Of a stretch of 64,000 nucleotides of DNA, positions 1 through 12,705 are shown piece by piece. The notes beneath the pieces are model-generated. The model was not told the DNA's origin. It was given only the letters and a program-made list of their open reading frames with translations, and ran no database searches. The number at the start of each line of letters is the position of its first letter. Position 1 is the first letter of the stretch. Made by a program: the position numbers and the translations under genes. This stretch comes from Acanthosepion pharaonis (Eukaryota > Mollusca > Cephalopoda > Sepiida > Sepiidae): the NCBI GenBank assembly GCA_903632075.3, contig CAHIKZ030004732.1, positions 1,709,501-1,773,500 on the forward strand. The letters are read 5' to 3'.

Positions 1-1997
1 GTTTTAGTTTTAATTTAAAGAAAATATTTGAAAAGGAAAAATACTTTAGATTTTTCCTAATTTTTGGCACAATTACATATTACAAAACCCAAAATAAGGC
101 TGTGTATATTTTACAAGATGTCTGAAAATAGTTTTAAGTTATACTGAAATAAAAACATCTGAGAAACAGACCAGTAAATATTGTTGGAGCAATGGCTGCT
201 AATGATGGAACATTTTCCAAGAGAAATCATTAATCTTGATATCATCTGGATTCTGACTTTACAGGAACATTGTCAGCAATCCGGATGAAAGGTGAACATG
301 ACATTGATGACATAAGAGGAAATGTGCCACTACATTATTGCTTTGTTAATGCAGGAAAAGTGAATAGATATTCAGTAGAATATTCCTTGGTTAAAAGATT
401 GTAGAGAGTCATAACAAATGGAATCTGCTCATGCAAAATAAAAATACATCCGATGTTGGTGAGGAAATGCCTGAATCTGTCTTTCAGTGAACAGAAAGAC
501 AGATTAATGTGGTGGACAGGATATTTACTTAAAATGCAAAAGAAGTCTCAGAATCAAGAAGAGAATGCAAAAGTTACAAGATTTATGATTCTGTGAGAAG
601 ATGAAAGGAGAGACAGAATGAAAACAAAGAAAAACTAGGAAAGCAAAGGTAGACCAAGAAAGTTTAATCAGAAAAAGGTTGTAAAGAAGAGATAGAGTGC
701 AACAAAGACAAAGAAATTATTCAAGTGCAAGAGCCAAAATAATCAGGAAGTTTCACATACTACACCTGAATTAATTCTGAGTAATTTTGTTGGTAGAACA
801 GACCATTTCATATAAAAACTTCTGCAGATCAATATACTGAAACAATGCACTCAATGGAATACAAACTGCATTCAAAGTAGCTACTTAACAAAAATAAGTC
901 TTTCAGTTCCACTAAATTCAAAGTACACATATACACACACATATATATATATGTGCAAATTATTTTCAGATAGAATGTATCTGTAAAGTAAGAAAATGAA
1001 TAAGAAGACAAGAGAAAAACTATTTTTGTTATCAATGCAAATCATCTGAGAATGTCCAAAAGAACATATCTTGTATCAATCCCTCTCTCCATTTTGTTTA
1101 GTTTTGTTTATTACTTTCCTTTTCATCTACTAAATAGAAGATACCAATACAACAGTAGCACAAGACTTGGTGTTATAGTCTTGTGTTTGTAGCATCTATG
1201 ATAGAATGAGTTAGGTGAAGAAAGTATTAATTGTTTCTGAGTACAATAAGTTCAAATTGCTGGGTTAGTGATATTTAAATAACTTTGCTTGGATTCCTGA
1301 TATGCGATTTTTTAATTTTGTGAGCACAGATTTCCATGTTTCTGAACTCTACAGTTGCTTTATGAATTTTTTTTTTTGATAAAAAAATATTTGCTTATGA
1401 ATTTTCCAATGTGTTACATTTTTAATTCATTCTAAAGACAAGACTGTACAAATATTTCTTTTCATCCATTAGGCTTGATAGTTGTTTCACTACACTTTTA
1501 AGAATGGCTTTTCATCATTTTTCAAGTTTGATTTTTAGGCAAAATATTTTCGTCCACATCTGCATGAAGTTTTTTTTTATTTTTTTTAATCAGGAATTCA
1601 TGTATTGACACTACTCTTTTTAGTAAATACAAGTGCTGTCTGGAATAGTCATGCTGGTGTGAATTTTTCAACTTATTGAATAAGTGTGTTGCTTCAAATG
1701 AATGCTCTGCCAGAAACTTTTTATTCTTGCAATAAAATAATTGTACTACAGAGAAAATAATTTGAAAAATAACACATGTACCATGGCATATAATTAAATT
1801 ATGCCAGCACTTGTATCACTTGTATCTTGGTACCAAGTAGTACTAACATGAAACCTTATATCTCCTGGGAGTTTTTTTTTCTGATATGTTCAAATTAAGA
1901 TGAGAAGTAGAAACAAAAGAAAAAAGAAAATGGGATGTAACATACACTTAAAGGTATTGGCCAATACATATATTCATATCAGTATAAATAAAAACAG
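1..1997. other. AT-rich gene-free stretch
   Basis: No recognisable gene. The plus strand at about 261-410 is open for some 50 codons and contains a peptide beginning GTLSAIRMKGEHDIDDIRG. A purine-rich open stretch follows with several stops. This could be a very old transposon coding remnant, but I cannot name the family. The rest is simple AT-rich sequence with a short TA/CA tract near 925-955 and T-runs near 1370 and 1570. Confidence 0.5.
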
Positions 1998-2200
1998 TTG
2001 TTAGGAAAAGAGAAAGTAAAGAGAGAGAGAAAAAATAAAGAAAGGAAAAAAATGAAACGAAAAAGGAGAAAAAGGGAAAAAGGAAAGAAAGAAAAGGAAA
2101 GAAAAAAAAAGGAAAGAAAAAAAAAGGAAAAAAAAAAAAGGAAAGAAAAAAAAAAGGAAAGAAAAAAAAAGGAAAGAAAAAAAAAAGGAAAGAAATGAAA
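1998..2200. repeat. Polypurine (GGAAAG/A-run) low-complexity tract
   Basis: About 200 bases of almost pure purine on the plus strand. The second half is a ragged tandem array of GGAAAG followed by 8-10 A, with a period of roughly 14-15 bases. The Lys/Arg-rich and Phe-rich ORFs seen here on the two strands are translations of this tract, not genes. Such polypurine-polypyrimidine tracts can adopt triplex structure and are prone to slippage. Confidence 0.9.
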
Positions 2201-4254
2201 ACTTTTGTTTCTCTTACGCAAATCAATATGTTCCTCATTTACCATAGTCACTGTAAAAGGCATTACCACAGTCACTGTAAAAGGCAGTGTTAAATTATAA
2301 ACAATACTTTATTTATTTTTCTGAAATAATTTTCTTTAAGGAAAGGTATTCTTTATTTTAAACTCAGTGAATTCAAGAGATCGTTTGCCAAATTAGATCC
2401 AATATCCATTTTAACTTTAAGAAAAAAGAAACAATGAAAGAAATGGTTGCAGAAGATGAATTTTTCTTCTGGTTCCTTTTGCTCCAGACCAATAAACAGG
2501 ATCATAATATTTGGTGCAAAAAAATGTAGAGAATTTTGTCTCAAATCTTTTCAAACATTTTGGTGTTCATGATTTTTCTGCATAGAATCTCACAACAATT
2601 GACTGGTCTTTGTAAAGGCAGCAACCAAAATCAATCAAAATAAAATAAAAATGTTTCTTTAGAGAAATTTCAAATATGGAAATGATTGAATTTATACAAA
2701 AATGCATGAGAATGAGTGCATATGTTGCTTGACATGCATTAAACTTTCTATGCAATATTATGCATGCATTTGCATGTATAAAGGTTCATAGAAGAACATG
2801 CTTTCACTGTTTACATGAAAATGAATAGAGTTCTTTTTTTATACACACATTCTTTTGTGTATAAATATTTTGGTATAGTTTTAATTTTTTTTTTTTTTAC
2901 ATAAATATACACACACTATTGGTGTGTTACAAAATTTGCAAGTAGCCAAATGTACACTTTGGAGATGAACTTTTATACTAGTTATATGATAATGGCTAGT
3001 TTTGTGGTGCTTTTCATGATATCAAAGTGCTTTTTTTTAAAATATAAAAAATTAATGTAACAAAAGATCAATATATTGATTACAACATTTTATAATTTGT
3101 CAAATATTATTGTCTTTAAAAAGTATAAACTAATAAAATTAACCAAATATACAAATAAATAGGCAGAACCACATTTCCACACATGCAGAGGCATTGTTAA
3201 ACAAGAATCCTGATTAAAAATGGGTAGAATTAAAAATTAAAAAAAAAAAAAATATTGATAAATTTTCAAAGGATGAATTGTTCATTTACTCTATTCTCCA
3301 GAATTGTTTCATTTCTTTAGAACAACTTTAAAAAAAATCAAAACAGTTTTTCAGCCAAATAATAAAATAAATTGTGGGCAAATAAAATGTCTCATAGAAC
3401 AAAATTGCTGCCCAATTCCAGTTTGCATTTGATGGAAATGACATTTTCTCTCTCTTTTTGTCACTTTTTGACAAAAGTACAACAGAAACATTTATTAGTT
3501 TAAATTGTTTGTAGTTGAAATGATACCAACTTGTAAAATACAAATTCTTTGAAATTTTTAGTATTTAATATAAGTCAAAAGTTTTTTAAAGTCTTGTATA
3601 GTTAAAAAAAAATGACAAAATTATTTTAAAAAATAATTTCTAACATATTGAATTTTTATTTTACTTATGTAAAAAGTGTAAGCATTTTATATTTTATTTT
3701 TGCCTAATTCACTTTCTTCTGCATTTGTAAACATAGCTAAAACATCAACAACTGCTAATTGTACTTAAGTATCCTGCTAACATCTACATGCTTCTGAAGA
3801 CAAAACCTGAAGTTTTGGAAAATTAATGTTAGAAAAAAAAAAAATAAATAAATAATGAAAAGTGGCAACAATGGAAAATATATAAACAAAATAATTCAAG
3901 TGAAAAGAAAAAATGAAAGGAATGAGAACAAAGACAGTGGCAATCAAACATTCTTCAAGTTTAAATATGTATTTGATGCAAATATTATATAAATATAAAT
4001 ACAAAAGAGTCAAACATTTTAATAACACTCAAATGTAAAAGCAGAATTCAAAAATGGCACAATATACCCAAAATAAAGCATTGTATGATGAGAAAAAAAG
4101 GGGGTGCAGCCGTTTTCATACTTGTCTAAATTATTCAACATAATACTTTAATATTTAAGTTGTTTATTAAGGAACATCATTATTAAGCGTGGAGAGAAAC
4201 CTTGACTCTTTGGCCATTTCTGCTTGTTTACTGAATAAATTTTGAAATTATATT
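2201..4254. other. AT-rich gene-free stretch
   Basis: Contains only poly-A and poly-T runs and short ORFs without recognisable motifs. I see no promoter, RNA gene or transposon end that can be supported. Confidence 0.5.
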
Positions 4255-4475
4255 CTTTTATGTGCTGTGTCCCTTCAAGATGTGTGCAATCATGACTCAA
4301 CAACTTCCTCGCTTTCATAGATCTAAGTAATGTTTGTCTCCTTGTTATCTCTACCACTCCCCTATTCTGTCAGCCATTTACACAAGCTCCTTAACTATGG
4401 TATCCACTGTATTCCTCTGTCTCTCTCTTGCCTTCATTATGTCCTGTAAGAGTCAAATTCTCCAAGCCCTCTTTC
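4255..4475 (+). repeat. Interspersed repeat family R1, copy 1
   Basis: This segment aligns by eye with 9425-9670 and 15255-15500. Shared blocks include GTGCTGTGTCC-TTCA, CAATCATGACT, TTTGTCT-TTGTTAT, CATTTACACAAGCTC and TCAAATT-TCCAAG. In the other two places a SINE (family A below) follows 150-350 bases downstream, so R1 may be part of a larger composite element. The class is unknown; a decayed LINE ORF on the minus strand is possible, but no catalytic motif is visible. Confidence 0.55.
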
Positions 4476-4692
4476 CTTGTATATATGAGTATATGCCTGC
4501 ATTAATGCCTAAGTAACATAGACAATGTATTATTACAGGGTCTTAGTATTGTTGATATGAACCTTATTTGGGAACCTGTCCACATACTGATCTCTGATCA
4601 TTTATCATAATCCAGCTAAATTACCTGTCAATGTACGAGTTGAAATCTTTCATATTTAGTGCTATCAATTGATATATGTCATGCTCCTCTGC

Positions 4693-5378
4693 TATATATA
4701 TATATATACACTAGCAGCATGGCCCAGTGTTGCCCATGCTTGATTCAAAAATTGTACGACTCATACAGCAATCGCTATCACTTAACTTAAAATATTTTTG
4801 CTCTTACTTGCCTTTAAAGGAGTGCCCTTTGCCGTGCTGATGTTGCTACATGCCTTACTTCTTGTCTATCTCACACTGCGAATTTTTTCTGAGCTCTATA
4901 CTAAACATTAAATCTGTTCTGAAAAAAAGAACTAAACAAAATGAACACAAAACGATCAGCTTTAAAAAGGACTCGTAACTGGAAAAACCGAATGAAAAAA
5001 GAATGTTAACAACAAATACTTTTTCACATCCAACCCAGTTCTGCAGAATCAGAATCAATGTTGAGCTTTAGCAACGAATGAGCCAATTGGAGTAAAGTGG
5101 CATGCAGATTTAAATTTTTCCCACTTGTGACGAATGCAGCTAGTTAACATTCGTGTCAGTCAGCTGTTGGCTCTCACGCTGACCAATAGAAAATGGCAGT
5201 AAACTACATGAAAACTGCCATAGAAGCATGAAAAAATCAATTATTTCCACTATCGAGGGGAGTTGGGAAATGCAAAGTTGGTTTTGGCCTTCCTGCTAAC
5301 TTGGAGCATGTGCATGTAAATTTTGGTGCAAATCCATCGAAAACTGCAGCCGTGCATTCATTACACACACACATCCTG

Positions 5379-5381
<3 letters not shown>
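4693..5381. repeat. CpG-bearing interspersed element bounded by TA tracts
   Basis: A block less AT-rich than its surroundings, with several CpG dinucleotides, starts directly after a (TA)8 tract with ACTAGCAGCATGGCCCAGTG. It ends in a CA-rich stretch directly before a long (TA)n tract. The start resembles a CTAGCAG-GCCC-GTTGC motif common at one end of an invertebrate interspersed repeat. This is recalled and unverified. No ORF with recognisable domains is present. The sharp compositional edges suggest a transposable element placed in, or growing into, TA microsatellite. Confidence 0.45.

Positions 5382-5422
<41 letters not shown>
5382..5422. repeat. (TA)n microsatellite
   Basis: About 20 uninterrupted TA units. 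Confidence 0.97.
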
Positions 5423-5425
<3 letters not shown>

Positions 5426-5697
5426 TGAAGTTTTAATGTATGCTATATTGATGGGTAAAAGTCTTCAATATCAAGAAGAGACTGTATGTAAATATAAAAG
5501 TGAACCGAACAGTCTGTTTCATGCTCCAATGCTACCTTCATAGCTTGAAGATTACATGCAATCATAAAAAAGATTTCCAGTACTTGGTCTTATAAAAATA
5601 AAAACTTATTAAGAACTTTCACTCTGAAGAGATGAATATAGAAATATTCACAAAATTAATTATAACTGAATTGGATCTTTAAGGTTTTTTTCTTGAG

Positions 5698-5698
<1 letters not shown>

Positions 5699-5748
<50 letters not shown>
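5699..5748. repeat. (TA)n(GT)n microsatellite
   Basis: About 20 TA units followed by a short GT run. Confidence 0.97.
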
Positions 5749-7160
5749 ATATTTCTAAAAAAGTTAATTCATTTTATTTTTTATCTGACATGATTCTTTA
5801 TTACTATAAACATTGTTTATATTAATAAGAAATAATGCCCATTAAATATAATAAAAATAATAAAAAATGTGGTTGATAAATATTTTAGGTTTAGAATTGA
5901 AATTTGATAAATTAGCAAAGATATTTAGTTCATTATATACACATTCATATTGAATATGTGTTACTTTGAATTAAATGATGGCATAACTTAATATAAAAAT
6001 AAGACATAAAATCTGATTTTATCTCTAAGCACATTTATTGGTATCTCCTTTCAAATAATTCATTTCATATTAAAGATAGAATCATTCTTTGACTCTTTTT
6101 TTACATATTTTATCAACATTTGAATTTTAACTCATTTTATAAAGAAATACTTTTGTCATTATAAGATTAACTGATATTTAATGTTTCATAGCAAAATTTA
6201 ATTTTAAATGATTTGTGTTAGCATCAATTTGATGGAAAGTGATAGATCAATAATTTTCATACGAGCAATGCTAAGCCGCCATTCTATTCGACTGAACAAA
6301 AATATTTCAGATAAACACACACAGCAGGAAGAGTAATTCTGGCTAATAATAGAAATATGTTTACAAAGAGGAGGTTTTATTTTCTTTTTTAAACAATTTA
6401 GGAAACCAATTTTCTCTGCAAGACTAAGCATTTCATTTTACCTGTAAAAAAATATAGAAAACGAAACATCTGACAAATGCCAGTTAAATTTTATCATGAC
6501 CCATACAAATGACTAACAATGATATTGTACTTTTTACATGACATAAAATGGGTGATTAGTTTAAAATTGAAATAACAAAACTGACTCTCTCCACTTTATA
6601 TTTGTACTATAAATATTGAAATATAGAGTAGCAGCCTGAGAAAAATTCATAAATGATAAATTTGATGCTTAGCCATAACAAGCAATAAATACCATCATGT
6701 AATCCTTGAAGGAAGGATGAAAGAAAGAAAAGTGAGTGAGTAAGTGAAAGAGAGAAGAGATGATACCCTGTAAATTGAAGCCATCATGTCTGACACTGAG
6801 AGGCTTATTGCCATATGCAAACCTTCATATCTTCCATGTAATCAATTTACCACAAAGTTTCATGTGTCTAAAACATAATTATCTTTTCAATAACAAATTT
6901 TAAGTTTGTGGTTAGCACCCAGCCAGCGGTGTATGTAATGAACCATTCTTTTATTAGATTCACCATGGGTTTGCCTAGCTATGCTCTTCAGTAATGGGCA
7001 CTTGGATGGCCAAAATACCAACAAAAATGTCACTGGTAATAGCCTGATGAGAAAGACTTCCTGAATGGAAATGTCTATTAAACAATGTCCAAACCAATGG
7101 AGGACGGTCTTGGATATGGAAAATCTTTTAAATGTTACATAATTCTCCTGCTGCAATGCA
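5749..7160. other. Gene-free stretch
   Basis: AT-rich sequence, then 6720-6760 with a GAAA/GTGA-rich patch. From about 6900 to 7160 the composition is less AT-rich and the minus strand is open for 89 codons without a recognised domain. Because a LINE fragment follows at once on the plus strand, this part may be more of the same element, but I cannot identify motifs in it. Confidence 0.4.
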
Positions 7161-7167
7161 CTATCTT

Positions 7168-7672
7168 TACAAGAGTCAAATCATTGCTGTCACAGATGGA
7201 CTGGTGCTGTCCAATCCTCACTGTTTAAACTTGACAGAGTTCCAAAGTGCTTATACGGCCTTGTGGGTGATGAATTATTTTCCACCCTGCAACCTCTATC
7301 CCACAGACAAAAAAAAAAAAAAAAAAAAATCACTAGCCTTTCACTGCTATATCACTATTACTATGGCAAATGTAACATTCCTTAGTTCAGACGTCCACCA
7401 CTAAGTTCTGTCATGCCATATTTACAGTGACAAACCATCACCATTCTTGGTCTTCCTTTGATAAAGAGCAAGTTCCACTCAAACAGCTTCTTCCCTAGAT
7501 CTGTTACTTTGGAATACAAACTCCCAAGATGAAGCTTCTCTGACAACTACAATCTAAGTCTTTTTAAGTGTAGGGTCAACCCATATCTACCCTACACATC
7601 CTCACAATTCGCTTTTACTTCCCCCTTCCTTCTCCTTTACAACAATCTCACTCAATAACCCTGTATCTTGAT
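7168..7672 (+). pseudogene. LINE ORF2 C-terminal fragment (Jockey-clade-like)
   Basis: On the plus strand one frame reads HCCHRWTGAVQSSLFKLDRV and then an LVGDE..STLQPLSHR block from about 7165 to 7305. A poly-A run interrupts it, and after frameshifts it resumes as YNLSLFKCRVNPYL near 7550-7590. This order (CCH-W-GA, LDRVQ-like, LQPLSHRR-like, then NL-LFK-RVN-YL near the C-terminus) is known from the region behind the reverse transcriptase of many non-LTR retrotransposons. Frameshifts and stops show it is dead. The copy at 17457-18240 has the equivalent CHIW-GA and KIQRR blocks. Confidence 0.6.
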
Positions 7673-9424
7673 TGGCTCTTGAGCCTTTACTAACATTAAA
7701 AAAAAAAAAAATCTGTATCATAAATCAGAATAAAGAAAAGGAATTGTATCTTGGACAAACATTAAGTATCAATGATATTATGTCAGAAGAATTAGAGGTT
7801 AATGGGGGGGGGGGAATGACACCATTTTTCCTAAACTTTGTCCTAAACATCAGACCATTATACAATTACTTCTAAATATATATTTTCAATGTTTATCTTC
7901 ACATCTTTTGGCTTTATATATTTTTAACAAATTGGAAAGGAATTTTAGTCATTTTATTACTTACATAAGCAGATAAAGTCATTCTTTACTTTTACTCTCA
8001 GGAAAGACCCAGATGATCTAAAAATCCAAATGTTAATCAATTATCCCTCTAAAAATTATTTGAATAATTTCTATTTCTTTATCCAAAATATCAAATTTCT
8101 TTTAGGCTCATGAAATCATTTTGATCAATACAAACCTTTGATGATAGAGTAAGCAGACAAAAACAAAAAAAAACAAAGCCCAAAAAAAAGAAAATATTTT
8201 GATATTTGATGTAGCAGTCTGATGCAGCTAAAGATGAAGATAAAAATAAGAGACAAGGTTGACAATGATATTCAGAAAATAGATTGCTATGTTTGTTGTG
8301 TTCAATGAAAATAAGGTAAAAAAGAAAAGAAAAAAAAAAAAAGGAAAATTTCATTATTGATAAAGACAGACTATATCAAAAAGTTTTGTTTTTGGTGTTA
8401 TAAATACAAGTAGGTTTATACGTTCATATCAAAGTTCAAAATCAAAAAGTCTGTACAAGTTTCATGATAGAATTTGTGGCAAATCAGTAAAATGGATAAT
8501 GTAGCACCAGGCTTCATTTTTTGCTTAAGTAAAAATCACTCTCAGACTGAAAACCTTTTAAAAATTAAGTTTGTATTAAAATGAAAAAATGACTAGCATT
8601 TAGCTATAATATTTTGCAAAATCAATTAAATGCATTCTTGTTGGTTAGGAAGAAAATATATAAGGGATGGTGGTCATAATAATAAAAATGATTCAGTTTT
8701 CAGGTCTTTGATAAAATAATATGCATTAAATATAATATTAGCCTCATTATTTAATTAAAATATATGATTAATAAATTTCTGCAGTTTTAACAAAACTTAA
8801 AATTTTCAAGTATAATGTGGACATTTAAAATTTTCTTTTACTCTTAAAAAGGTTCATTTTATGAATGTTAGTCAAAGTTAGCATGCTGTTATCCATATGA
8901 TTAAAACCATATATATATATATTTTTTCATATAACTTTCTTTTTATATGGGGAAAATTGGTATGTTATAGAACTGACCAAATTATTTTGCATGTTTGTTT
9001 CTTTCATTACATATACATAATATGTATATACAAATTTTTTTCATAAAATCATTGGCTTTAAATTTCCATTCTGGAAATCTCAAAAAAAATGAATACCTTT
9101 TTTGTATGTCTTTGAAACCTATCTTTTCTTTTCAGGTTAGGGCCACTGTTGCTATATATTAAGATTAGTTTAGCACAAAGCCACAGCATGGGACACTTAG
9201 GAAGTAACAAACTCATAACTAATAGACAACCAGATTAGCTCGTTAAATGGCATCCAACCCAGAATGTTCCAGAAGTGAGTGAACCTAGGTCACATCTTAA
9301 AAAACACAAAAAAAAAAAAACCCACAAAAATATCAACTTAAATATTTTCACATTCTTCTGTTTTTATTATGGAGCCATAAGAAATGATTTTATTAGATTT
9401 TCTGGATAATAATTCATATAACAG
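7673..9424. other. Gene-free AT-rich stretch
   Basis: Contains a G9 run at about 7804-7813, unusual here because long G-runs are rare in the window, plus A-runs near 8330 and 9310. A possible SINE scrap lies around 9160-9290, but no clear A/B-box pair is visible. Nothing else can be supported. Confidence 0.45.
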
Positions 9425-9670
9425 GAAGTTCATTCTTTGTCTGTGTGCTGTGTCCTTTCAGAACATTGGCAATCATGACTACACAATTCCATGTCCTTTG
9501 TAGAGCTTAATAAATTTTGTCTTTGTTATTTCTACTAGCCTCTGTTCTACCAACCATACTTATATAAACTTCATCGTTGCTCACATTTTCAGTCCATGGT
9601 ATTCTCAGTATCCTCCTGTAGAATCACATTTCTGTTGCTTCAAATCTCTTCATCTGTGAGAAGATTGCCA
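9425..9670 (+). repeat. Interspersed repeat family R1, copy 2
   Basis: Matches 4255-4475 and 15255-15500 in the same order (GTGCTGTGTCCTTTCA, CAATCATGACT, TTTGTCTTTGTTAT, then a T/C-rich end). A (TA)n tract and a family A SINE follow downstream, as at 15600. Confidence 0.5.
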
Positions 9671-9766
9671 ACATTCATTGCCACAATATTTCTAAAATTG
9701 ATATTTTCCTGAAATATTCATCTTTTACGTTTAATATTTTTCAATTAGATAAAAAAAAGAAATGTA

Positions 9767-9768
<2 letters not shown>

Positions 9769-9815
<47 letters not shown>
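9769..9815. repeat. (TA)n microsatellite
   Basis: About 23 TA units between R1 copy 2 and the SINE. Confidence 0.97.
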
Positions 9816-9817
<2 letters not shown>

Positions 9818-9837
9818 TTTTTTTTTTCTATCTCCTG

Positions 9838-10090
9838 TTGCGTGTGTGAATGTGCAGATGGTATAATGGATTTTGGTATGGAGGGTGGAATTGGTGAGCC
9901 AAGTTCAAATTCTAGGATTGTGTTCATTTTCAAACTAATCCCTTTGGGATAGTCATGAATCCATCACTTCTCCCTCCAGGGCAGAGTGGCTTCTATAACC
10001 TTGGGTAGCAACCAGTCGAAGAGAAACTGAATTCCAAACTAGAAAGCAAAAGGAAATGCTCCAATATCATACTCAAGAATGCATAGCAAA
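9838..10090 (+). repeat. tRNA-like SINE, family A
   Basis: The head has an A-box-like GGTATAATGGATTTTGG and a B-box-like CAAGTTCAAATTCTA about 40 bases later, the layout of an RNA polymerase III promoter. The body carries blocks shared with 15600-15800, 23820-24060 (inverted) and 24330-24480: CCCTTTGGGAT, GTATGAATCC-TC, a C-rich stretch, CTATA-CCTTGG-TAGCAACC-GTC and GAATTC. Four copies in one window make family status firm. It resembles cephalopod SINEs with a conserved central domain, but that assignment needs a database match. Confidence 0.65.
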
Positions 10091-10327
10091 CAACAGATGA
10101 TAAAGAAAAAGAATCTGTGGAGAATTATGATCACCTAGGCTTGAGAGGAATATGGCATTTGAAAAAAAAAAAAAATGTGTATATTGTTTTCTCTTTATTG
10201 TAACAAATCACCATACTACTCAAGAATCCATTAATGACTCCACAATGATAAAAAATATTTATGCTATTCAATAACAATAAAACCAATTTTTTTAAAAAGA
10301 ATTTTAAGAAATTTTACCAATATACTT

Positions 10328-10671
10328 ACCATATATACTCATAGATAGGTCGCACCCTTATTTTATGGCTTAATAATTGATGATTTACTGTTGACATGCA
10401 GATAGGTCGTACTATAATCTGGGGAGTTACTTAGCCCTTTTTAAATGTAGGAATTATTAGATATCTACTTTTATCTCTACCTTAACAATTATTAATACAC
10501 TTTTGCAGTTAAAATACATTTCGTTAATCATCATGTCAAAAAACAAAAGGAAGTAATTGTTGTACTGGTATTTTTATATTTACTGCATATTATTTTTTAT
10601 ATCGAGTCAACTTGACAAAAAAAGAAAGAAACAACTACAGAAGAAAATGTTACAGTACACTTAGAAAAAGT

Positions 10672-10717
<46 letters not shown>

Positions 10718-10838
10718 AAGTTTACAGTTTTAAAATTCATTCAGTAAAATCCCAGGAATTCTTCACTATCATTGCTGTCAAACATGATTCTCATTTATTC
10801 ATCAGTTAATAGTTTTTCATCATTGTCCATTTCATTTG

Positions 10839-10876
<38 letters not shown>

Positions 10877-11288
10877 AGAATGAATCGTGGGACTATTTTT
10901 CCTTTGTCAATAAACATCTACACAGTTTCTTAACTTATGTATGCATGTTCAGGCTTTCTATATCAGTCTAATGCAAGGGCCCTGATCGAACACTGACTGA
11001 TGGATCAATGAATATTTGATAATTTTATTTATTTATTGCAATGGATATGTAAATCTAGCAGCATGAGGTAAATTTAAAGCAGTGAGTCAGTATATATGAT
11101 AGATAAATTGTCTCTATATGGAGAAAAACCACAGCTTTAGTGTTTATGGGTATAATTTCTGATTTCTCAGAAATCATGATGACAAGTTAGTGTTGTTTTA
11201 CATTTATGTTGAGTGGTTAGGTTGCACCCCTAATATTTTGTGAAATTTTTGGTAAAAAATGTGCAACCTATCCACAAGCATATACGGT
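10328..11288. mobile_element. 961-bp DNA transposon with 28-bp TIRs, possibly pogo-type
   Basis: The two ends form 28-bp inverted repeats (10328-10355 and 11261-11288). They share the core GATAGGT-GCAC and differ at 6 positions, every one a transition. A subterminal copy of the GATAGGTCGTAC motif lies near 10403. On the minus strand around 10740-10840 a short reading frame reads NDEKLLTDE, a stop, then a D/E-rich end with EEFLGF. This is reminiscent of the acidic C-termini of pogo/CENP-B-type transposases, but the similarity is weak. Two (TA)n tracts have expanded inside the element. The target duplication is not clear. Confidence 0.55.
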
Positions 11289-11339
11289 ATTAATTACTTT
11301 CACTGTGGTGAAAAATCAAAAAAAAAAATCAATAGACAC

Positions 11340-11370
11340 CTGAAGATGACCAAAGAATATTTGGCCGAAA
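11340..11370 (+). ncRNA. Hammerhead-like core (CUGAAGA-stem II-GAAA)
   Basis: CTGAAGA is followed by a hairpin (CCAAA pairing with TTTGG around a 5-base loop, extended by an outer G-C pair across one mismatch) and then GAAA. Conserved core bases are present, with one extra U after CUGAAGA. I cannot draw a good stem I or III, so this is probably a decayed copy. PLEs are known to carry hammerhead motifs in their terminal repeats; no PLE coding sequence is visible nearby. Confidence 0.3.
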
Positions 11371-12569
11371 TGTTTCTGTAGCAACTATGAGAATGATAGT
11401 TTAAAATAATTAAAGTATCTCAACAATTCCTTATTTCAAGAGAGAAATATAAAATTACTTCAGCCAATATTTAACTTTGAACAATATGTTACAGTATTGT
11501 CCAAGGCTGGGCAATTACAAGGAGTAAAAAAGAAAAATGCCAAAATAAATGTTACTTTGTATCAGAATGTATGGCATTAACATTTCACATTCTTAAATTA
11601 GATACCTTTCATTTAGAAGATTTTATTATATCAATCAATGTTTTTACAATAAAACTGCTATTAACCAATTTATATTGGTAATATTTTCAGGATATATTTA
11701 CATTTATATGCAAAATATATCATATTAATTTCAGCTTATCAGTTGTTCTCAGTGTATTAAAAACACTAGTAATATTTCAACTGTTATTTTCTTAGTACCT
11801 GTTTCAATCATTCCTGCATGTACAGAAAGCCATAAAGTATTGGAAGTCATTATGAAATAGATTTGTGTTCTGTTGCTTCTAACAATATTTGATAAAATAT
11901 TCATCCTGAAAAGAAAATTTCTTGGGAAATTTACAAAAGACACATGGAACATAAGGCAACTCTTCTATTTAAAAAAAAAAAAATTGACATAAGATTTTGT
12001 GTATCTTGCAATCTAATAAAAGTTAAAAAAAAAAAAAATCTGGACTTTTCCTTTTCTACAAAAGAAAATCCTCTGAATATGTTAGATATTTGTAAGGACA
12101 ATAAAGAAAAGCTAATTGACATACAATTCCATAGAAAAAGCAACAAAATCAGACAACAAATGACATTCCATTATAGACTTAATTTTTTATTTAAGTTATA
12201 CAGATAATTTGAAGGAGAAAAAAATTAGTGATACTTCCTCAGCTAAAGTCATCAGTGTCTCCATCTCAAATAAGAGGGATTGATTTTCTTTGTTTGGACA
12301 ATAAACTTTAAAATAATATATTTTATTTATATATCGTTTTACAAAACAATACACGATATGCATTGGTTGCCCACTGTAACGAGACCAACCACAATTTTGT
12401 CATAAATAAATGCTACTCTGATAAAAGGAGAAAACAATTCACTACAAAAAAATTGTTTAGAGAGTGCCTTGATCTCAAGGTCACCCACAGTAAATTCATG
12501 ACCTGGCTCTTATAACATTTCATCATTCCTGGCTGAAATCGGCTAGATAAAAAAAAAAAAAAAAAAAAA
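11371..12569. other. Gene-free AT-rich stretch
   Basis: Only short ORFs and A-runs. A 32-base A-rich block near 11970-12040 creates overlapping spurious ORFs on both strands. Confidence 0.5.
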
Positions 12570-12705
12570 TTAAATTTAAAATTCCCAGCATCCCTTGTTT
12601 GTGCACCAACATAATAAATTTAGTCTGACAAAGTCCTAATGGATGAAATGCGTCACAATAAAACTTTTTCCACTTTGTCATACATTTTTCTCCACAAACT
12701 TTGTA
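12570..12705 (-). repeat. Interspersed repeat family R2, copy 1
   Basis: Read on the minus strand, this matches 44440-44545 on the plus strand. Shared blocks are ACAAAGTGGAAAAAGTTTT, GTGA-G-TTCATCC-TTAGGAC, GACTAAA and TATGTTG-TGCA. The CCTAA(A/T)GGATGAA hairpin motif lies at the same place in both. This resembles a terminal repeat of a retroelement, possibly a PLE, but no protein is encoded. Confidence 0.5.

Noticed and set aside
7040..7075. CTGATGAGAAAGAC... as a hammerhead
   Set aside because: GGAAA lies at about the right distance but the bases between do not pair.
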